NCBI GenBank assembly: GCA_900315495.1 | Contig: OMZJ01000161.1 | Span: forward strand, 1-46,136 | From: an uncultured Lachnospiraceae bacterium | GTDB lineage: Bacteria > Bacillota > Clostridia > Lachnospirales > Lachnospiraceae | Length of the DNA stretch: 46,136 nt | Direction: 5' to 3' | Shown: piece after piece, positions 36,580 to 46,136 of the stretch | Numbering within the stretch: the first letter of the stretch is position 1 | Layout of the letters: each line of letters opens with the position of its first letter | Notes under the pieces: model-generated | What the model was told of the DNA's origin: nothing | Databases searched by the model: none | Seen by the model: the letters and a program-made list of their open reading frames with translations, nothing else | Translations under genes and position numbers: made by a program

Positions 36580-36747
36580 GTTACTTCCCTCCTTAACCAT
36601 CGCCGGAAAGAACCGTTTGTGTCCTCTCTGGCAGTTATATCATCGGTACTCACAAAAGCTGTGTTCGCGCTGGTTCTTGTTTCCCGGGGCACGCCCCGCC
36701 CTTTCAGCAGCCGACTTCAGGGGTGTTCGAATGCCAACATGAATCTG

Positions 36748-36776
36748 ATTCTATGAGTTACGTATTTCCTTGAAAA
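36748..36776 (-). promoter_or_regulatory. possible internal promoter before rpsG
   Basis: On the minus strand, TTTTCA (36771-36776), 17-base spacer, TAGAAT (36748-36753). Each box matches consensus at four or five positions. It lies in the 237-base rpsL-rpsG gap, together with a short GTGATC/GATCAC hairpin just after the rpsL stop. Confidence 0.4.
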
Positions 36777-36816
36777 CGCTTTGCAAAGGGTTTTCAGCCC
36801 CGCGTGATCCCTCAGA

Positions 36817-37239
36817 TCACTTCTTTGCGGGCTTCGGTCTCTTCGCGCCGTACTTGGAGCGCGCCTGACGGCGGTTTGCGACACCGGCAGTATCGAGCGT
36901 TCCTCTGACGATGTGATATCTGGTACCCGGAAGGTCCTTGACACGGCCGCCGCGGATCAGCACGACGCTGTGCTCCTGCAGGTTGTGTCCCTCGCCCGGG
37001 ATGTAGCTCGTCACCTCAATGCCGTTGCTGAGACGGACTCTGGCGATCTTACGAAGTGCGGAGTTCGGCTTCTTCGGGGTAGCGGTCTTCACTGCGGTGC
37101 AGACACCTCTCTTCTGCGGGGAAGACAGATTGATCTGCTTTTTCTGCAGGGAGTTATAACCCTTCTGGAGAGCCGGAGCAGTGGACTTCTTCTCAAATGT
37201 GTCTCTGCCCTTTCTTACCAGCTGATTAAATGTAGGCAT
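36817..37239 (-). CDS. rpsL: 30S ribosomal protein S12
   Basis: Decoding-site protein of 140 residues. [13 protein letters not shown], the [17 protein letters not shown] block with the lysine linked to streptomycin sensitivity, and [18 protein letters not shown] with its conserved Asp are normal. The unaltered lysines suggest a streptomycin-susceptible form. It heads the str operon about 100 bases after its promoter. Confidence 0.98.
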   Translation of the reverse strand: MPTFNQLVRKGRDTFEKKSTAPALQKGYNSLQKKQINLSSPQKRGVCTAVKTATPKKPNSALRKIARVRLSNGIEVTSYIPGEGHNLQEHSVVLIRGGRVKDLPGTRYHIVRGTLDTAGVANRRQARSKYGAKRPKPAKK

Positions 37240-37344
37240 TCTTTGTCACCTCCTGAAACAATTACGCAGCACAGGTTCTTCCTGTGCGGGATGCAGCACG
37301 CGGCCGGCGGCTGTGCCTGACGGCATTCGGGCGCATGCGGAATT

Positions 37345-37373
37345 ATTATATTACCGGGGTTCGCGGATGTCAA
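37345..37373 (-). promoter_or_regulatory. str operon (rpsL) promoter
   Basis: On the minus strand, TTGACA (37368-37373), 17-base spacer, TATAAT (37345-37350), a perfect consensus. It follows the rpoC terminator within the 343-base rpoC-rpsL gap and gives a leader of about 100 bases. Confidence 0.9.
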
Positions 37374-37422
37374 CTCCGCCTGGTGCACAGATCCGCATTC
37401 CTGGGCGGTTTATGAGAACAGC

Positions 37423-37450
37423 GAAACCCGCTCCCAAAGGAGCGGGTTTC
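37423..37450 (-). terminator. terminator after rpoC
   Basis: A perfect 12 bp stem (37423-37434 with 37439-37450) and 4-base loop, about 130 bases past the rpoC stop. The following minus-strand sequence has only a short T-poor tract, so efficiency is uncertain. Apart from this and the str promoter, the 343-base gap holds nothing else I can name. Confidence 0.6.
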
Positions 37451-37582
37451 TTCTGTATTGATACCGGAACTTGCTGCAGTCCAGGCTCAAAATCTGCAGG
37501 TCTCATCTGCAGGTCTGCGGTCCGATTTGTGACTGACTTTCATCGGCCCGCCAGGCCCCGGCGGCAGAAACCGCCGGAAGCT

Positions 37583-41296
<3,714 letters not shown>

Positions 41297-41368
41297 TCTA
41301 TTCTCCCTTTCTCTGCCGCCCGCGGAAGGTGCAGTGCCTCCCGCGGGACTGTAAGGTGTCCGCCAGGT

Positions 41369-45391
<4,023 letters not shown>

Positions 45392-45392
45392 A

Positions 45393-45700
45393 TGATGTTC
45401 ACCCCTGTATTTTGATAGAAAAGTAGTTGCAGTGCAGCTTTGCTGACTCGCTGATCGGCGAGGGGGTCCCCTTACTGCTCCGGGGAAAGTAGAAACTTGT
45501 CTTGCGCACTCTGTCCGGAAAGCGGTCTGCGGAATGTTGTTGCATCCTTCTCCCCGATGTGGTATAGAATTAGGAGAACGAGACAGAGGCATCCGAAGAA
45601 GCGCTCCGGAATCCTCCCGGGGGGACTCCCCGGAGGGGCGGAAAAGTGCTGTTTTTGCTCAGGAAAACGCAAGAAAGGCACAAAATTCCATGATAGTGCA
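45393..45700 (-). promoter_or_regulatory. rpoB 5' leader
   Basis: About 310 untranslated bases between the inferred start of transcription and rpoB. It contains a GC-rich hairpin (about 45617-45642). A 78-codon minus-strand frame spans part of it but has no ribosome-binding site and starts at the -10 box, so it is not called. Long leaders before rpoB could host autoregulation; not demonstrated here. Confidence 0.4.
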
Positions 45701-45706
45701 ACTGTC

Positions 45707-45735
45707 ATGCTAGCACACCGCTGTCAAGGTGTCAA
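45707..45735 (-). promoter_or_regulatory. rpoBC promoter
   Basis: On the minus strand, TTGACA (45730-45735), 17-base spacer, TAGCAT (45707-45712). A second TTGACA-like box overlaps the spacer at 45722-45727. Because the preceding gene is terminated and a tRNA intervenes, rpoB needs its own promoter and this is the best candidate. Confidence 0.7.
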
Positions 45736-45763
45736 GTGGCGTCAGAAGAAATCTTTTCGGGCG

Positions 45764-45796
45764 GGGCAGGCCGGTACAGGCCGGCCCGTTTTTTTT
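45764..45796 (+). terminator. intrinsic terminator read on the plus strand
   Basis: Stem gggc-a-ggcc with ggcc-g-gccc (45764-45772 and 45779-45787) followed by eight T residues (45789-45796) on the plus strand only. No annotated plus-strand gene precedes it, which is the reason for considering a small RNA in 45569-45796. Confidence 0.7.
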
Positions 45797-45806
45797 GAGA
45801 ATATTC

Positions 45807-45835
45807 TTTACATTTTTCCGCGGTGTTGATATAAT
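45807..45835 (+). promoter_or_regulatory. tRNA-Pro promoter
   Basis: TTTACA (45807-45812), 17-base spacer, TATAAT (45830-45835). The tRNA begins 10 bases after the -10 box. Confidence 0.9.
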
Positions 45836-45845
45836 AGCTCTGTCA

Positions 45846-45919
45846 CGGGGCGTAGCGCAGCTTGGTAGCGCGCATGAATGGGGTTCATGAGGTCGCAAGT
45901 TCAAATCCTGTCGCCCCGA
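45846..45919 (+). tRNA. tRNA-Pro with anticodon GGG
   Basis: 74 bases folding as a cloverleaf. The acceptor arms cggggcg and cgccccg pair perfectly with the C1-G72 pair typical of bacterial proline tRNA. The D arm has gcgc stems, the anticodon stem is catga/tcatg, and the loop atggggt gives GGG at 34-36 with G37. The T arm (gcaag, ttcaaat, cctgt) has one A-C mismatch at its fourth pair and a G-U at the first. CCA is not encoded. It lies on the plus strand between a terminated minus-strand operon and rpoB. Confidence 0.93.
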
Positions 45920-45925
45920 CGGTAG

Positions 45926-45953
45926 ACCGCGCGGTTGTCCGCGCGGTTTTTTT
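45926..45953 (+). terminator. terminator of the tRNA-Pro gene
   Basis: A perfect 9 bp stem (45926-45934 with 45939-45947), 4-base loop and seven T residues, starting 7 bases after the tRNA. Confidence 0.93.
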
Positions 45954-46060
45954 GTATGTTTTTGGAAATTTGTATCTGCCGTCATCTTTTCGGGTTGACT
46001 GAAATCGCAGATACGGCATTGCCGGTTTTGCGGCACAGCCCGTCGAGAAACTCCTGCGCC

Positions 46061-46098
46061 GAAAAAAGAAGAGCCCCTGCTTTCGCGGGGGCTCTTCT
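46061..46098 (-). terminator. terminator of the upstream operon (probably rplJ-rplL)
   Basis: An 11 bp stem (46067-46077 with 46088-46098) followed on the minus strand by six T residues, about 25 bases past the stop codon at 46123-46125. Confidence 0.9.
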
Positions 46099-46122
46099 TT
46101 CGTTCTGGTTCCGGGGTCCGGA

Positions 46123-46136
46123 TTACTTCAGCGTAA
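46123..46136 (-). CDS. rplL: 3' end of a gene, probably ribosomal protein L7/L12 (partial)
   Basis: Only the last codons lie in the window: Thr-Leu-Lys-stop on the minus strand. L7/L12 commonly ends in a similar way and is the usual gene upstream of rpoB, with a terminator just after it here. Three residues cannot prove it, so the name rests on context. Confidence 0.5.

Larger units (their letters stand above)
45539..45796 (+). ncRNA. possible small RNA opposite the rpoB leader
   Basis: On the plus strand a weak promoter-like pair (TTGCAT 45540-45545, 17-base spacer, TATAGA 45563-45568) is followed about 195 bases later by a hairpin with eight T residues. A transcript of about 225 bases would be antisense to the rpoB promoter and leader. 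It matches no RNA family I recognise, and the promoter is poor, so this is speculative. Confidence 0.25.

Noticed and set aside
45710..46036. A minus-strand open frame crossing the tRNA-Pro gene
   Set aside because: Its middle is the well-known spurious translation that arises antisense to tRNA genes.

Overview
The window is about 46 kb of a fairly GC-rich genome from a Gram-positive clostridium, most likely a member of the Lachnospiraceae. The evidence is the order and content of the S10-spc-alpha cluster followed by ecfA-ecfT-truA-rplM-rpsI, a zinc-type S14, a zinc-LID adenylate kinase, a long-insert L17, a split purine pair (PurO-type IMP cyclohydrolase plus stand-alone AICAR formyltransferase), and a domain-permuted family 3 glycosidase of the kind described in Butyrivibrio and Ruminococcus. 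No species is named because no rRNA is present. Almost everything reads on the minus strand, so transcription runs from high to low coordinates.

From the right: the last codons of a gene that is probably rplL and its terminator (46061-46136); a plus-strand tRNA-Pro(GGG) with its own promoter and terminator; rpoB and rpoC (37583-45391), both with acidic C-terminal tails; a promoter and then rpsL, rpsG and fusA (33962-37239); and tuf with a separate promoter and strong terminator (32559-33755). The block at 22405-32218 is not translation machinery: a permuted GH3 glycosidase, a small orphan, TrmO, IMP cyclohydrolase, AICAR formyltransferase, a large zinc-ribbon membrane protein and, on the plus strand, an RlmI-like methyltransferase.

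The S10 promoter (22083-22111) lies back to back with the methyltransferase promoter and serves rpsJ through infA (9186-21860): S10, L3, L4, L23, L2, S19, L22, S3, L16, L29, S17, L14, L24, L5, S14, S8, L6, L18, S5, L30, L15, SecY, Adk, Map and IF-1. Two tandem promoters before rpmJ restart transcription for L36, S13, S11, S4, RNA polymerase alpha and L17, ending at a terminator near 5550. Then come a single-gene EcfA1-EcfA2 fusion, EcfT, an extended TruA, and L13-S9, whose promoter sits at the truA stop codon.

Functionally this is core growth machinery: ribosomal proteins, elongation factors, RNA polymerase, the Sec channel, methionine trimming, nucleotide supply, tRNA and rRNA modification, and energising of vitamin uptake. 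The less ordinary items are the zinc-ribbon/leucine-rich/alanine-serine-repeat membrane protein, the TruA extension, the acidic tails on both large polymerase subunits, the EcfA fusion, the split purine pair, a possible small RNA in the rpoB leader region, and a repeat cluster at the left edge.
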